From: Edolisoma coerulescens
Taxonomy: Eukaryota; Chordata; Aves; Passeriformes; Campephagidae
DNA: 64,000 bases
Direction of reading: 5' to 3'
NCBI GenBank assembly: GCA_013397115.1
Contig: VWZW01000879.1
Span: 1,629,600-1,693,599, forward strand
Under the pieces are notes generated by a model that saw only the letters and a program-made list of their open reading frames with translations, had not been told where the DNA came from and did not search any database. This document shows positions 45,550-57,440 of this stretch, piece after piece; the stretch's first letter is position 1, and the number at the start of each line of letters is the position of its first letter. The position numbers were made by a program, and so were the translations under genes.

Positions 45550-48500
45550 GATAAATCAGACAGATCGGCCTAGAAATGACAAGTACATGCAGAGGCAGCT
45601 GTTATGCACTGAGGAACACACGCAGAGCATCCTTCTAGTGGCACCCAGGCTAACCCCAGCAGAGGTGTCTCTGCCCTTGCTGCAATGACACCTCTGACTT
45701 CAGCGTGGGTGTTTTCTGCTGCTAGACACATCAGTGTTGAGACTGTTTTGTGCTGCTCTGGGGATGTGATGCAAAAGTAAATAAACATTTACCAGTCAGC
45801 TGAAATAGGTAGTAATGGACACTAATTATGTGAGTCAAATAAAATAACTGGTATTTGAATGACTGACCTTTAATTTCTATAACTCAGAAATCATCTATTT
45901 GCTACAGCATTCAAACATCAGTTGCAGTCACATGGCTAAACTTGCTTTATTATATAGAAATTACTATTTCTGCCTCTCAAAGCTTGCAGACAAGAATTTT
46001 TTTAACAAAGTTTATTATCATCTTTGAATTTTAACCCTATGATACAGGGCTGATGAATGGGTGCTTTAGAGTGATTTCTTTTTTTCTGTTTTTCTTTCCA
46101 ATTGTCCCAGGAGTCTGGTGTCTGGGAGAAGGTGTTTTATGAAAGAAGAGCAAATGTTACTATCAGAATAATATAAAATAATGACATTAAATAAAAGCAT
46201 CTATAAGCTGCTCCATGGAACTTGTGGAAATAACTTATTTAAGGCACTGTGGCTGTCAGCACCTAAAACTGCAGCTATTTTGCAGACATGAATTTCCTGC
46301 TGAGTAACAATTTACATCAACAAATTAATTTTATTTCAGAGTTGTTAGCAGGCTTATCTATTAATTTATGTGTTCATTTAAAAACTACTAAATAGAAGAG
46401 CATTCCTGAATAAATGCTAATCTCACTTTTGGGAGTAAATTGTCATTCAATAATATTTATTATAAAAATACCACAAAAACTCCCACATTGTTTAAGGAAT
46501 TAAAACTCAGACACTAGATTGATTATAGACAGGACACTGGCAGCCAGAAATAGGAGTGTTTTCGCATTTGTGTCACCTGCATCAGCATAAATGCTTTCAG
46601 TTATACCAGGTGAGCTGTCTTTGATTAGGTAGAGGTGCAGCTCTTTGCCCAGTGGAGCCTTTGAACAGGATTGCAATGCCAATGACATTGATAGAATTCT
46701 AAGGGGAGTCACTCCATCCCCTGGGAACTCTAGTAAAGCTCCCCCACAACATAATGCTCTATTCCCACCCATAGACTACAAACAGTTATTCAAGGGGTAG
46801 CACATCTTACTTTTCATGATCACTAGCTTCCCTAGATTCAGGTATTCACAGTACGAATGGCCAAACCTCTGTCACATTCAGAAGCCCAATGAGCACCGTG
46901 AAATATGAACGGCAGAGAAATACCAGAAATCAGAAACTTTGGCTGCTTTTTCAATTTCAGTGATTTGCATGCACTTCCACACCTCAAAAGCAGAAGCATC
47001 TCAAAGGTGGGAGAGTAGATCTTCAGGGGAAAAAGAATGTAAGCCTTGGTTTAGCTCTCTGTGTGAATACAAATTTCATATGCACGCACATAAATGGTAG
47101 AAAAGATTTTATGTTGAGAGCTAGTTTAACAACTGGAAGAATGCTCCTTCAAAGACTGAGCCATTCCAAGGAGATACATGACCCTAAAATTTAGACAATT
47201 TAGAAAAAGTATCTTTCCATTTAATAAACAGCTGGTTGAATGCAGAGAAATATAGTCATTTCTCTTGGAGACGGATTTATAACTACTAGTATTTTCATGG
47301 TAGCAGTATCTTCAAGCAAATGCGATGTGTTTTATGATGTATCGTTGTTTTATATACACATTTCATTCTTATTATTCCTTGAAGATGAAAAAAACCCAGC
47401 AAATAAGAACAAAAAATGTGGAGTTCAAAAATACTGGATTTATCTGAAATTGTAGCAATAGTATGTCATAAGACTAAAAAAAAAAAAAAAAGCCTTAAAA
47501 TGTAAACCTCTACTCAGCAAAGACACTGACTGAATGTCATAAACTGTCTGAAAGCAGGTCACTGAATTTGCATCCAATCATTAACTGCCATACTTACATC
47601 TTTTGGGCAAACATAAAGCTCTTAAATACCAAAAAAAATGGAAATATAATGGCCTCACCATATAAAATAAAACCCCAGTGTAAGATAAAACATATTTCAA
47701 TGACTGCAATTAATTGCAAAATAGAATAAATCACTATACAAATAACTTATCTGCTTTAAATATCATAAAAAAGCCATTAACATGCCAACAGGAAACTGGC
47801 AGCTTGACAACTTTATGACACTAAACAGGACTGCAATGGTGTGATTCTCACTTCATTTAAGACAATGACAAACCTTCCATTAATTTCAGCTGGTGAGAGC
47901 AGAAGTGTCAATAATTTTTCATTTAAAAAACCGTATTTTTCTTCTGCAATGCAAAAGAAATTAAAAACTCTAAGGAGTCTGAATATACTGAAATTTGGGC
48001 TGGTTTACATATGCTTTACATACTTACAGAAATTAGTAGAATAATTTATTATATCAGGCTTGCATTGTCAAATAACTCTTGCACTGCAGAATCCCCTTAT
48101 GCTCATTTTTTTCCTCTGATCAAGAAAGAGCATTAAAAACCCTCATGTTCTTTTTGGGTGGTTTGAGCCTCTAAAGCTAATAAAAAAAGAGATATGACTC
48201 AGGAGAAGCCATTTTGTATTGTTACTTTATCAAGTTGTATCTTTATAACAAATGAAAAGTAATTTAAAGTCAAGGGCAGTGGCTATTTCTCATGCTTATA
48301 TAATTTTTGTTTTGAAAATGTTGTGCATAACAGAAGTAGGATTTATGCTGAGAGCAACATCCAAATGAAGGAAGAGAAGAAGTGGGTACCCAGTGTCTGA
48401 ACTATTGATGCTTGGTGGGTAGACAGTGGGGCAACCTTCTGCTCTGCACTTCAGCGACAGTGTTGGAAAGCCCAGGGCCATCCTGGCCCCGTGGTGGGAG

Positions 48501-49389
48501 AGAACCAACGGCTCCATTCCCACAGGAGGACAGAGCCACAGGCAACTTGAAAGACCAGAAAGGAGAACATTTCTGTCCTGAGTGAAAGGCAGGGAGTGGT
48601 TGGTGGCTCTAAAATGCACGGAGTCCCACCTCTTGCCTGAAACCCCCTGCCCATTCACTGTTAGCTGGCACATTGGAATGAAGGCAGAGACATTCCACTT
48701 TACTGTGCTGTCTCCAGAAACAGGGGCTGGCTTACCACGGGCTTCCCAAGGTTCATCCTGCCACTCTGTGCACGGAGATGCCCACTGAGATGAAGGAGAC
48801 ACAGCCTGCTTTTCCCTTCCCTCTCCTGCTTATCACCATCTCCAAAATACACCATCACTGGCTCCTTGCCTAGTCCAGCACCGTCCCCCTGCTCCGACTC
48901 GACCTCTCCGTAGGAGGAAGGGCTAGCAAGGATCTGCTGGGGGACAGCCAGTGAACAGAAGGGGAGGAGGAGATGCTATTTGGAGGATAGGAGTGAGGCA
49001 AGGGGCGCTTCATGAATTATTATTGTCTTCTGAACTGAGTTTAATTTAGCCCCTAGGACCATAAGCTGCTTTTGAGCTACTGCTAGGCAGTGCTCTTGCT
49101 CTCTGCTTGTACATGTCAAACACATGGCCCCTTCCCAACAAGGGCCCCGGGCAGAGGTTTGTGAGACAGTTGGAGTGAGCTAGTGTTGAGGAGCTGTGGT
49201 AAGCCAACAGATGGCCTGGGATGAACATCTTATGTCAGAGACTGCTCTCCAGAGGCCATTTCTAGCCTCTTCAGGCTTTTTGTGCTGCTGGAGGGCAGTG
49301 GAGCTACAACACAATACAGAATTAGGCCTGCTAGCTCTGAATGAGGAAGGTGTTTCCAGCATTTGTGAAGCAAGTGCAAGTCAGCAATC
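45550..49389. other. Unique non-coding DNA
   Basis: I see no repeat family or exon. An A16 run lies at about 47476-47491. The segment 48410-48990 is GC richer and holds a 168-codon minus-strand frame (48296-48802), the longest in the window, but it overlaps other frames on both strands, has no recognised domain and is rich in Ser/Pro/Cys as expected from composition. Confidence 0.4.
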
Positions 49390-49620
49390 TCAGCATTGGA
49401 ATGATAATTGTCTTGCAATTTGACTAATTACCATGTGTGGCAATATAGGTGCGCTGTGACAGCATTTTTTAATGCATCCATTAGTGTGCAGCTATGCCAC
49501 ACAGCAACAAGGCTTCATCTGTTTCACAAACTTCTTAAAGTTTGCAAATAAAGTTAAACACATCCCTCAGTTCCTTGCTGAGTCAGGGAGAGATTAGTTA
49601 GAGCACTAACTCAGCTCCAC
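49390..49620. promoter_or_regulatory. Candidate conserved non-coding element
   Basis: Notable words are GACTAATTACCATGTGTGG (49422; homeodomain core next to an E-box), an inverted GCATT/AATGC pair (49462-49475) and CCATTAGTGTGC (49478). The stretch lies about 600 bp upstream of the CpG island at 50.2 kb. It is repeat-free. Function is inferred from composition. Confidence 0.3.
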
Positions 49621-50154
49621 CAAGGTGCACCTTTATTCCTTAGAGAAAAATTGCAGAGCTGTCTCTTGCTTTTATGTATTGCAGTCCCTATACGTAGAAA
49701 GACTTTATTGTACAACCTTTTCTCTTTGCTAAAATTATAAAAAAAATAAAGTGTAACTGTATTAAGTGACAACAATGAGAAAAATACACCTCTGGATGCT
49801 CGTAGATATTTAGACAACAAATTCCCATTGAAACTGTCTAGCAAAAAAACACTCCTTCACTTGGATAGTTTCTGCATGGTCTTTGGTTACGTCGGTAAAT
49901 CACCGTTGCAAGAAAATTTTGCACGTGCTCAGCAGTTCATTAGGACTCTCTAAGCCAGTCAGACTTGACTGACTTGGATGAAAAATTTTTAGGTATTTAA
50001 GTGCTCCCAGTTTTCTGGGTTCATAAACCTTCTCCCTGCTCGAGACAACTGCTTCACAGCAAAGCCAAGCCCTGCGCCTTCCCTGCCTCACCCCAGCTAG
50101 GAAACGGAGCTTCTTGTATGAGAAGAATGAACCTTTTAGCTGATGCTTTCAGTC
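49621..50154. other. Unique DNA leading into a CpG island
   Basis: GC content rises toward 50150. No exon is recognised. Confidence 0.4.
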
Positions 50155-50345
50155 CAGGGCGGAGCCCAGCGCCCGGAGCTGAGCCAGGAGGGAGGGATGA
50201 TGCGCAGGGCGGGCAGCGGCCGCTCTCCGGCCGGGAGCCGCGAGAGGGCGCGGATGGACGCGGGGCCGGAGGGACTCTGCAGCGCAAGGCTCATTAGTTG
50301 GCCTCGCAGGCTGGCTGAGCACCGCAGCGCTCGGCGGTGGTTATG
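50155..50345. promoter_or_regulatory. Short CpG island
   Basis: About 190 bp with roughly twenty CpG sites against a CpG-poor background. It includes the 10-bp palindrome AGCGGCCGCT (50215-50224). In vertebrates such islands mark promoters or CpG-rich enhancers. No exon with a splice donor and no start codon with a credible frame is seen; open frames here are Arg/Ala/Gly-rich products of base composition. TTGGCACTTATTGGTGCC just downstream (50373-50390) contains an inverted GGCAC/GTGCC pair and an ATTGG (reverse CCAAT) core. Confidence 0.6.
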
Positions 50346-51062
50346 CAGCTAGTTACAGACTGGCAGACAGTTTTTGGCACTTATTGGTGCCCTGTGACAC
50401 CTAAATTATCATAAGGTCAGAGAATTCATTGAACCCGAGCAGCACTTAAGCACTGTTAGACTCATTTGTGGCTATTCAGACCAAACAAGTTTTTCAGAGG
50501 GAGGCTATTGGCTCCAGGTAAAAAATTAATGCAAAGAGCACAAAAAGAAAGCTAGGCTGTTTTAATAAGCTGTCTTGCTGCTGTAGCAGGGATGGGCAGG
50601 AGATAATTCCAAACAAGCAGCTTGCTGTGCCAGCTAAAAGAGTCCCTGGGAAGCTGATAGGAGATAATCAACAAGGAGACACCCGTGCTACATTTTTTTC
50701 TGCTGGCTTTCCTCTCTTTCCACCTACTGTGTGTATTTTACTGATCTCAGAGCACTAGGCTGCAACAGCCACCTTTTTAATTTTGGTATCTTGAGGGAAG
50801 CATGACACCGAGTTGTTAATAACCTCACCTGTCTGTGCTAACACAACCATTGCCTTTTTCACTATCCCAGTAGCAGCAGGAAATCAGAAAGAAAGAAAAA
50901 ACCCAACAGCCTAATGTAGACCCAAGAAACATAAATCAGCTACTCCTGGACGGTGATGTTGAAGCCCGGGATGTAAGAGGATCCTCTCTAGATTGCAGGA
51001 GGAGTGACCCGGTCCTGGGAGACAGCCAGGATTACCCCTTCTGCCTTGCTACCGGGGCAAAA
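50346..51062. other. Unique DNA flanking the CpG island
   Basis: The segment 50390-50690 is repeat-free and rich in TAAT-like words; it may be part of the same regulatory block. No gene is recognised. Confidence 0.35.
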
Positions 51063-51088
51063 GGGACAGGGAGGAGGCGGGGGGAGGG
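51063..51088 (+). other. G-quadruplex motif
   Basis: Four G-runs of three or more are separated by loops of three, seven and one bases (51063-51065, 51069-51071, 51079-51084, 51086-51088), which fits the G3+N1-7 pattern. Confidence 0.6.
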
Positions 51089-52902
51089 ACTCCAAGGGAA
51101 CAGGCAGTGGAGGTTGAGATCCCTTTCTTCTGAGTCAAGGGACACGCACAGCTGTCAGTGCGAAGGTGGACATAGGTAAATGACAGGCTAGGTTCGCTCT
51201 CTTCCCAGAGCAACAGCAGCTGAGTCAAAACAAGCACAGCCAGAAACATGAAACCCTGAAACCCCGCCCCCACACAGTCGCTCACATATATACACACATC
51301 ATAATTCATGCTACATCAAAGCAGTGATTACCACAGCTTCCTGGCTGTCTATTTCTGTTTATTTATGGTGCATTACACGTTTTAATGCTATTCTCATACA
51401 GCGGCTCAGCTGCCACTGTTCCGTATTTAGGTGGGGAAAAAAAACCAAACCAACAACTGGCTGTAACATAGAGTATGTTGTCCCCTGGGAACAAAGGATA
51501 AAGAAATACTCAGCATCCTCCAGGGAACAGTGATTCAGAGTTATTAATAGCATGATTCCCCCTCCCCATTTCAATCTAGCTCATGGCTACACACCTCAGC
51601 AGGGGGTGGGAGGCGTGACAGCGGGTAGGGGAGAAGGGCCGGAGATGTTTCCGAAGTGACCTGTTAAGCCCAGCTGGCTTCAGAAGAGTCCTTACATCAT
51701 CCTCTGTCTCTGTAATCATGTCTAGCTCTGGGCTGCTGCAAGGTAGTAGACGGAAAGGGGGAGGGCAAAGGTTTGACATCGGCCTGAGGAGAACCACCAA
51801 AGTCATGTCTTGCTTGAAGCTTGATTCGAGCTCATGATAAGAGATCACCTACTAAAAACACTTCCTGGCGACAAGGTCACAGCTCATTCCCTCTTCTTCC
51901 CATCCTCATAAGGTAAGAACATGGGGACTTGACTTTATTAATACATTTAAGGAAATGACAGTCAGCTCAGACTAAGTTGAATGTACAAGATTTATTTCTC
52001 CTTGCTGTCAACCTTACTATCATTTCCCCTTGAAGCCTGACTTCTCATTACCATTACTCTCCTTGCAAAATGCAAGTCATTTTGTTTATGCCATGGGAAA
52101 AATATATAATCTCTTTAAGTGCATTGACAGTATCAACATAAAACAAATAATACTGAACAGGCGGTAAAAACAGAAGCCATTGTGCCAACAGTCCCTGCTG
52201 TGAGAGACACACAGACCGCCGCCGTGCACCTCCTGCTGTACCCTAGTGTGTAGGAGTGACACTTCTAAAAGGCTCTTTTTACATCCCTTAATAATCCAGC
52301 CACCCTTGTGAGTTCACTGCAGGCACCATGCTATCAGCAGAGCTTTTGCTGCAATAAACTGCTCTTTTATACACCCAGTGATAGCGTCCATGAAACATGC
52401 TGCAAATATATCCAGGATCCCAAAGCCCTCATTGGACAGGGCAGGGGAAGTGCAGCTGTGCCCTTGGTGCCAGTTCAGTGCTTGGCCCTGAACTACAAGA
52501 AAGAAAGAAATACCATCTTTCCCATACTCTATTCACAAACTTTTTTGTAAAGGGAACCTCAGCTCAGAACAAAGGGTCTGGCAGTTTGTGAGGGGTCTCT
52601 GTCCAGAAGAAATAACACAAATAACAAACTGCTCTTGATGGGAGAAAGCTGCAGGCACTGTTGCATGGAGTCACACCTCAACCAGACAGCCAAGGCTGAA
52701 GGGTGCCATGCCTCATCACAAACCCAGTGCCTCCTGCCACCCTGTTTGCAGAAACTGTTGCAACAAGAAAGGATAGCCTCAAAGGGCTAAGCCTTGCACC
52801 ATTTATTTTTTCAAGCTACTACAGTGACATGTATGTTCCTAATTTCACAGAGTTGCTGAACTTCATTAGTTTATAGGTATCTATATGGCTACTTTTATAC
52901 CT
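51089..52902. promoter_or_regulatory. Possible regulatory cluster, otherwise unique DNA
   Basis: The segments 51290-51600 and 51940-52160 are repeat-free and contain several homeodomain and forkhead-like words, for example ATTATTAATAGCATG (51541) and TTTATTAATACATTTAAGG (51935). No exon is recognised. The remainder is ordinary unique DNA. Confidence 0.2.
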
Positions 52903-52919
52903 ACACACACACACACACA
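52903..52919 (+). repeat. (AC)n microsatellite
   Basis: Eight consecutive AC units. Confidence 0.95.
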
Positions 52920-55119
52920 ATGGCAAGGACAGATTACATTACAAATGTTGTTACAAATATCTGTACATTACTTCATGCACAAATGAAAAAGGAACCTCTA
53001 CTCATGCTGGTAAGACTGCACTAGATTTACAGGGTAAGGAGTGACAAAATGTGACAAAGTGTCTGGAGTGACGAAGTGTCTGGATGGGATAACCTAAACA
53101 GAGTTAAGTTGCCTACACACTTGTCCCCTGCCCTATCTACATACTTCTGGCAGAGGCCTCACCAAGCCCCCTTCCCATCCCCTCGAAGATGTGAAAGGCT
53201 TCCAGTGGAAAGAAGGAGAAAAGTCGTCATACGAAAGTTTGTGTGACAGCACTAAGCAGGGGAAGTACAACAGAGCTCAAATGCCAGGGAGCCTTAAAGG
53301 GAAGTCACTGTGGGGACTGGGGAGGGGGACACTGATGGCCCCCTCTTGCCAAGTCTGGACTATACCTGAAGAGGGGGAGTAAAATAGATGCTGGCTCCTG
53401 TGAGGAACAATCCCCAGAAGAGGCAGCTGAGAAGAGCACGTCTGAGCCTCCCACATGCCCTCAAGGGGAGCTCTGGAGTGTGGGCAGAATTGGGTTTACA
53501 GTGGTCCCCACCAGGACTGAGTTTCATGGGCCAGTTAATCCCAGACGGCATGTGCTAGCTGAGGTGGGATGGTAACACAATCCACATGGAGGGATTTCAT
53601 ACTGAGAAAAAAATGCTCCTGCTATGCAGTAGCATTTGTAATGGGTATTTTTAGCCCCCAGGCTCACTGCACATGGGCAGCAGCCACGGCACTCAGGGGC
53701 ATGTGGTAAGAGCTCCAAGGAAGCTGAGGCGACCAGGTCAGTAATGCAGGGCTTCAGCAACAAAACTAAAGTTCTTAGGGCTGTGTTTGACTGGAAGAAG
53801 ACAACAGTGGAAAAGATTTGGTGGCTCTAGGTACTGCCTCTTGGCTCAGAAATTTAGTTGTAGACTAATTTTTTTTACTGTTTGCTTTACTATCTGCAGC
53901 TATAGTTCTCACATCACCAAAAGCTGTGGGGCTGGGTAAGCTGTTGCTGTGTTTTTGCAACTGACCTGCTCCCACTCACCACAGAAATTAGAAGCATCTT
54001 AGGCAGCTCTTTTGCTATGTTGCCATGTTCTGCTGCTGCTGCAAATCAAATTAAAAAATGTTTATTTTGTCCTCAGCTTAAAGCTGAGGTGTATGTGTAT
54101 AAGAGATGTTTTAATTATTTTTGTTCTATTGACAAATCAGGAAAATGCCATTCTGATTACAGTAAACTATTTTGAGTTTCTTGATGGGGTAATTCAGACT
54201 AAAATATTCAACCCAAAATGAAATATATGCTTCATTCTCCAAGTGTTTACTTCTCTTGTTAAACTTTGTTTCCTTTTAGTTCAGTTCACTTTTGAAATGA
54301 AAAATGCCATTTTGACACAACAGGTCCAAAAGTTTCATTTGGTAAATGTTAAAACAAAGCAATTTTATGGTCTTTTGGGTTTTTTTAAGCAAAAACTTTT
54401 TAAGATTGTTCCTTGTCATGACATTTTCGGGGGTTTTTTAACAGAAACTCCATTTCAGGAGAATTACATCTGCTAAGTACGTTTCTAATCCTAAACAGAT
54501 TGTAAAACAAAAGGAAAGTAGAAGAACAAAATTAGAACATCAGCTCACTTTAACTCAGCTAAGCTGTGGTCCTTTCTTGCCACATGAAAGGAACCCCTGA
54601 GAGTAAGCAATAGGGATTAGTTGTCCTTGACAGATACTGTTCTTTTTTGAAGAAAGGAGAGTTCTCAAGAAGAAGGGAACATGCAAGGGCTGAATTGGCA
54701 AGGCTGGTCATATTACTTTGTAGGACAATCCTGAAATCAGCAGGAAAGTGCGGCATCCAGAAATATTTCTGTCCTTTATCCCCATGACCGATTACACAGG
54801 CTTTGCAAACTGCCAATAGCTGTGTAGGCAGTGGCACTCCTGTCACAGGGAAGGTGTCTCCATTTTCGCAGAGATTTGTTTGCTGTGTCAAGACCCTGCA
54901 GCATGATACCAGCTACCTCTCAAATCCAGACTTGCAGCGCTTTAGCGTAAGGAGTGAAGTAATCTGGAGTCCTGACATGACAATCCATATTACCTACTCT
55001 GTTCATAGAATGTTTTGTTGTTTACAGCAGGAAAAAATAGCTGTATGAACATTATCCTGTAGCCAAGGCCGTTTAGTGACTTCCAGTGAGGAAAAATTAT
55101 GATTAGAGATAATCACAAA
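52920..55119. other. Unique non-coding DNA with a short tandem repeat
   Basis: At 53041-53084 the words GTGACAAA and AGTGTCTGG recur two or three times (GTGACAAAGTGTCTGG, then GTGACGAAGTGTCTGG), a minor tandem duplication. Otherwise nothing is recognised. Open frames at 53360-53763 and 54559-54891 have no signature. Confidence 0.4.
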
Positions 55120-55480
55120 TGCTTGCCTGCTATTGGGTCCTCTCTCCTCCCTGCCCCACTCTATTCATGCCTGACACACCCCCCAGCAGTGATTACATCA
55201 ATGGGAATTAATCACATCCCGTGAAAGAGAAGTGGGCCTGCAGTTTCCCATTTCTGTGTGACAAAATAATACAACCAACTTCAGAAATCATTTGTGAATC
55301 CCCTTATGACAGGCTTTTGGCCAAATAAGCTACTGTTCCATGCAGGCAAATCCGGAACTATTCCCTCAACTTCATCTTTCAGCTTCGAAGGTGCATGCAA
55401 CGCATTCTCTGAATGTGGCATATCACAAACTAATCCCAGGAAAAGTCACAGCAATTTCATTTAAGACAATCACGGATTTG
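55120..55480. promoter_or_regulatory. Candidate conserved non-coding element
   Basis: The stretch contains GTGATTACATCAATGGGAA (55189), GGAATTAATCACATCCCG (55204) and CTTTTGGCCAAATAAGC (55313), and it ends a few hundred bases before the CpG island. It is repeat-free. Conservation is not demonstrated. Confidence 0.25.
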
Positions 55481-55724
55481 TTGCTGACCTGAAAACCTGA
55501 GTAAGGGCCTGTGTTTTTCACAATTCAGGAAATTCACAGCTTCAAGGAAAGGAAAAAAAGAAAATCCAGAGGGCAACCAACCGCTTACGAGTTCTTCTGC
55601 AATACAAAAAATAACACCGATGAAAAAAATTCTCCCTTCAACCCTCCCTCTACCCCCGGTATCCCACCATGAGCTGCTTTTCTTCATTCCAAGAAAATCT
55701 TTTTGGGGAAGCAGCAAAGCAGAC

Positions 55725-56130
55725 GGGCTCCGGGCAGTGTCGCCACGGCCGGGCAGAGCTCGGGGGCAGCCGCAGCCGCACCGCTCCCCGCTCGCTGCCC
55801 TTCGGCCCGGCTGCTCCTGCACCGGAGTAAATAAGCGGCGGGAAGTGGCCGGGAGGCGAACCCACCCTGTCCTTAAGTTAAGCGAAGGCCGTGTCGGGGA
55901 CTAAGCGGGCGCTGCCCATGAGCTCTCCCCGCGGCTGCCGGCGCTGCCCGGGGCTGGGGGCGGGCGGGGGAGCCGCGGGAGCCGGGCACGGCACGCAGCC
56001 TGCCGCCGGGGAGAAGGGCTGGCTTCAGTGAGGGGTTTCCCTGCACCCTCTCTTCAGTGTGGGCTGCCCAGACTGACCCCAGGTCACAAGCCGGGACGCA
56101 GAGAGCACACGGGCATCGCCGCAGGGCGAG
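55725..56130. promoter_or_regulatory. CpG island, candidate promoter
   Basis: Dense CpG sequence for about 400 bp, with GC-box-like GGGGGCGGGCGGGG at 55956-55969. Strand of any transcription is unknown. A 121-codon minus-strand frame (55457-55822) runs out of the island; its Arg/Pro/Gly-rich start is compositional and the rest has no known domain. ATGAGC at 55918 opens only 37 codons. About 480 bp downstream on the + strand an AATAAA lies at 56610-56615 after a purine-rich tract, so a short unspliced + transcript is conceivable. An untranslated first exon of a gene outside the window is also possible. Confidence 0.6.
55950..55970 (+). other. G-quadruplex motif in CpG island
   Basis: G-runs at 55950-55953, 55956-55960, 55962-55964 and 55966-55970 with loops of two, one and one bases. 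Short loops make this the most stable-looking quadruplex candidate in the window. Confidence 0.65.
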
Positions 56131-56904
56131 TGCCCCGTTCACGAGGCTGTGCCTGCGTGGCAGCAGGGCTTGGCTTTGTATTTACTCCCTAAAGCACTCC
56201 TGCAGCAGTCACCGCAGCCATGCATCTCATTACGGCACGATTAATTAATGAATGAATTGTGGCGCGGTGCTGCTAGCCACCTCTGTGCATTGAGTGAGTG
56301 GGGTGTGCAAGCAGCCTGGGGGGCTCCCGAGCACCGCAGGGGAAACAGCTCCGCGTCTGTTCGCAACTCAACCAGCACGCAGCTCTCACTCTTACAGCTA
56401 TCCCAACTGCAGCGATGCCTTCCTCCTGCAGCCTGGAAAGCTCCTCTAGAATTCATTGCCAAGAAGAAGAAAAAAAAAGCTTAAAAAGAAAAAAAAAAAA
56501 AAGAAAAGAGATGCCAAAAGCAAATGCAAAAGCTGATAACAAAGAAGATGAGTTCCTCTGGTATCCAAGAAGTAGGTGTGAGACATTAAAACCTTTATTA
56601 AAGAAAATTAATAAAGTTTTTATTAAACATTAATGGAAAAGTCTGAAGTCCGTTCTTTCCGTGATGAGTATTAAACAAAATGAAATATGCCATTCTTCTC
56701 CCTTTAATGTGATTGGTAGGGGTTACTTTTAAGGTTAATTTTTTGCCACTTTACACGTGGATTTCAGGTGGTTTACACATGGTCATCACAACTGGCATTT
56801 CACCATGGTGACAGGCTCCTCATTGAGGCTGCTCAGAGAAATGTCCTTCTCTTTTCCTCAGAAGGATAGAAGGAAGTGTGAATCCTCTGGTTACAAAACA
56901 TTAG
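56131..56904. other. Unique DNA with purine-rich tract
   Basis: TTAATTAATGAATGAATTG at 56242 is a homeodomain-like palindromic stretch. A nearly pure A/G tract runs at about 56458-56512 and causes the lysine-rich false frame at 56298-56633. AATAAA lies at 56610-56615. Confidence 0.45.
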
Positions 56905-56990
56905 TGTTCAGACTACCAGGGCAGAGTCATGCTCTGCTGCCAGTGTACTGCATGGTCTTCAGTAAGTCATTTAATATCGAAAATTTGAAT
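56905..56990 (+). mobile_element. MIR-like SINE fragment
   Basis: The order TTCAGACTACCAGGGC (56908), GCTCTGCTGCCAGTGTACTG (56931) and GGTCTTCAGTAAGTCATTTA (56954) follows the MIR core in sense (GACTGCCTGGGTTC, then GCTCTGCCAC, then TGTGTGACCTTGGGCAAGTC). The B-box part is degraded. Confidence 0.45.
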
Positions 56991-57112
56991 AAAATTGCCA
57001 CTGGGATGTGGGTTTCTCCTCAAAATCAGGTGTGTATGTGGAGTGATGGGCTACCTTCAAAACTTTCCTTCCTAGCAGAAAAGCAGTCAAATGCTAATCC
57101 AAAAGATGTATA

Positions 57113-57143
57113 GGGAGGGGAAAGGAGGGGGGAGAAGGGAGGG
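57113..57143 (+). other. G-quadruplex motif in purine-rich tract
   Basis: Five G-runs (57113-57115, 57117-57120, 57127-57132, 57137-57139, 57141-57143) separated by loops of one to six bases within an A/G-rich tract that continues to about 57178. Confidence 0.6.
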
Positions 57144-57195
57144 AAAGGACGTGGGAGAGGAAGCATGGAAAGGGGAGGCTCATCTTGTCCTCTCT

Positions 57196-57440
57196 CATAA
57201 AATCATAGCACAGTTTAGGTTTTATGGGGCTTGGATGTCTCCAGTCTAAACCCCACCCAAGCATGGCTAAATTTAAAGTTAGACCAGGTTGCTGAGGCCT
57301 GTCCAGTTGAATTTTGGCTGTCCAAGAACGGAAAGTGCACAGCCTTGGTGGGCACTTGCTTCAGTGCTGAACCACTCTGACATTGATCTTTTTTTCCCCA
57401 TAGTCAGTCAGAATTTCACTTACTGTGACTCGATGCAAAC
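57196..57440 (-). mobile_element. CR1 LINE 3' end, antisense, older subfamily
   Basis: ATAAAATCATAGCACAGTTT followed by AGGT (57197-57220) is a diverged reverse complement of the CR1 terminal repeat. GACCAGGTTGCTGAGGCCTG (57282) and the following GTCCAGTTGAATTTTGGCTG (57301) match the CR1 3' UTR antisense pattern, as does the later TAGTCAGTCAGAATTTCACT (57401). Two or more small indels break it. The right edge is approximate. Confidence 0.75.

Noticed and set aside
48296..48802. Longest open frame in the window (168 codons, minus strand)
   Set aside because: It has no recognised domain, overlaps other frames on both strands, lies in a locally GC-richer segment, and has Ser/Pro/Cys-rich composition without splice context.
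55457..55822. 121-codon minus-strand frame emerging from the CpG island as a first coding exon
   Set aside because: The Arg/Gly/Pro-rich start follows from CpG composition, the donor-like GTAAGC near 55585 is weak in context, and there is no known domain.
56298..56633. Lysine-rich 111-codon frame as a small basic protein
   Set aside because: The lysine-rich part is the translation of a pure A/G tract.
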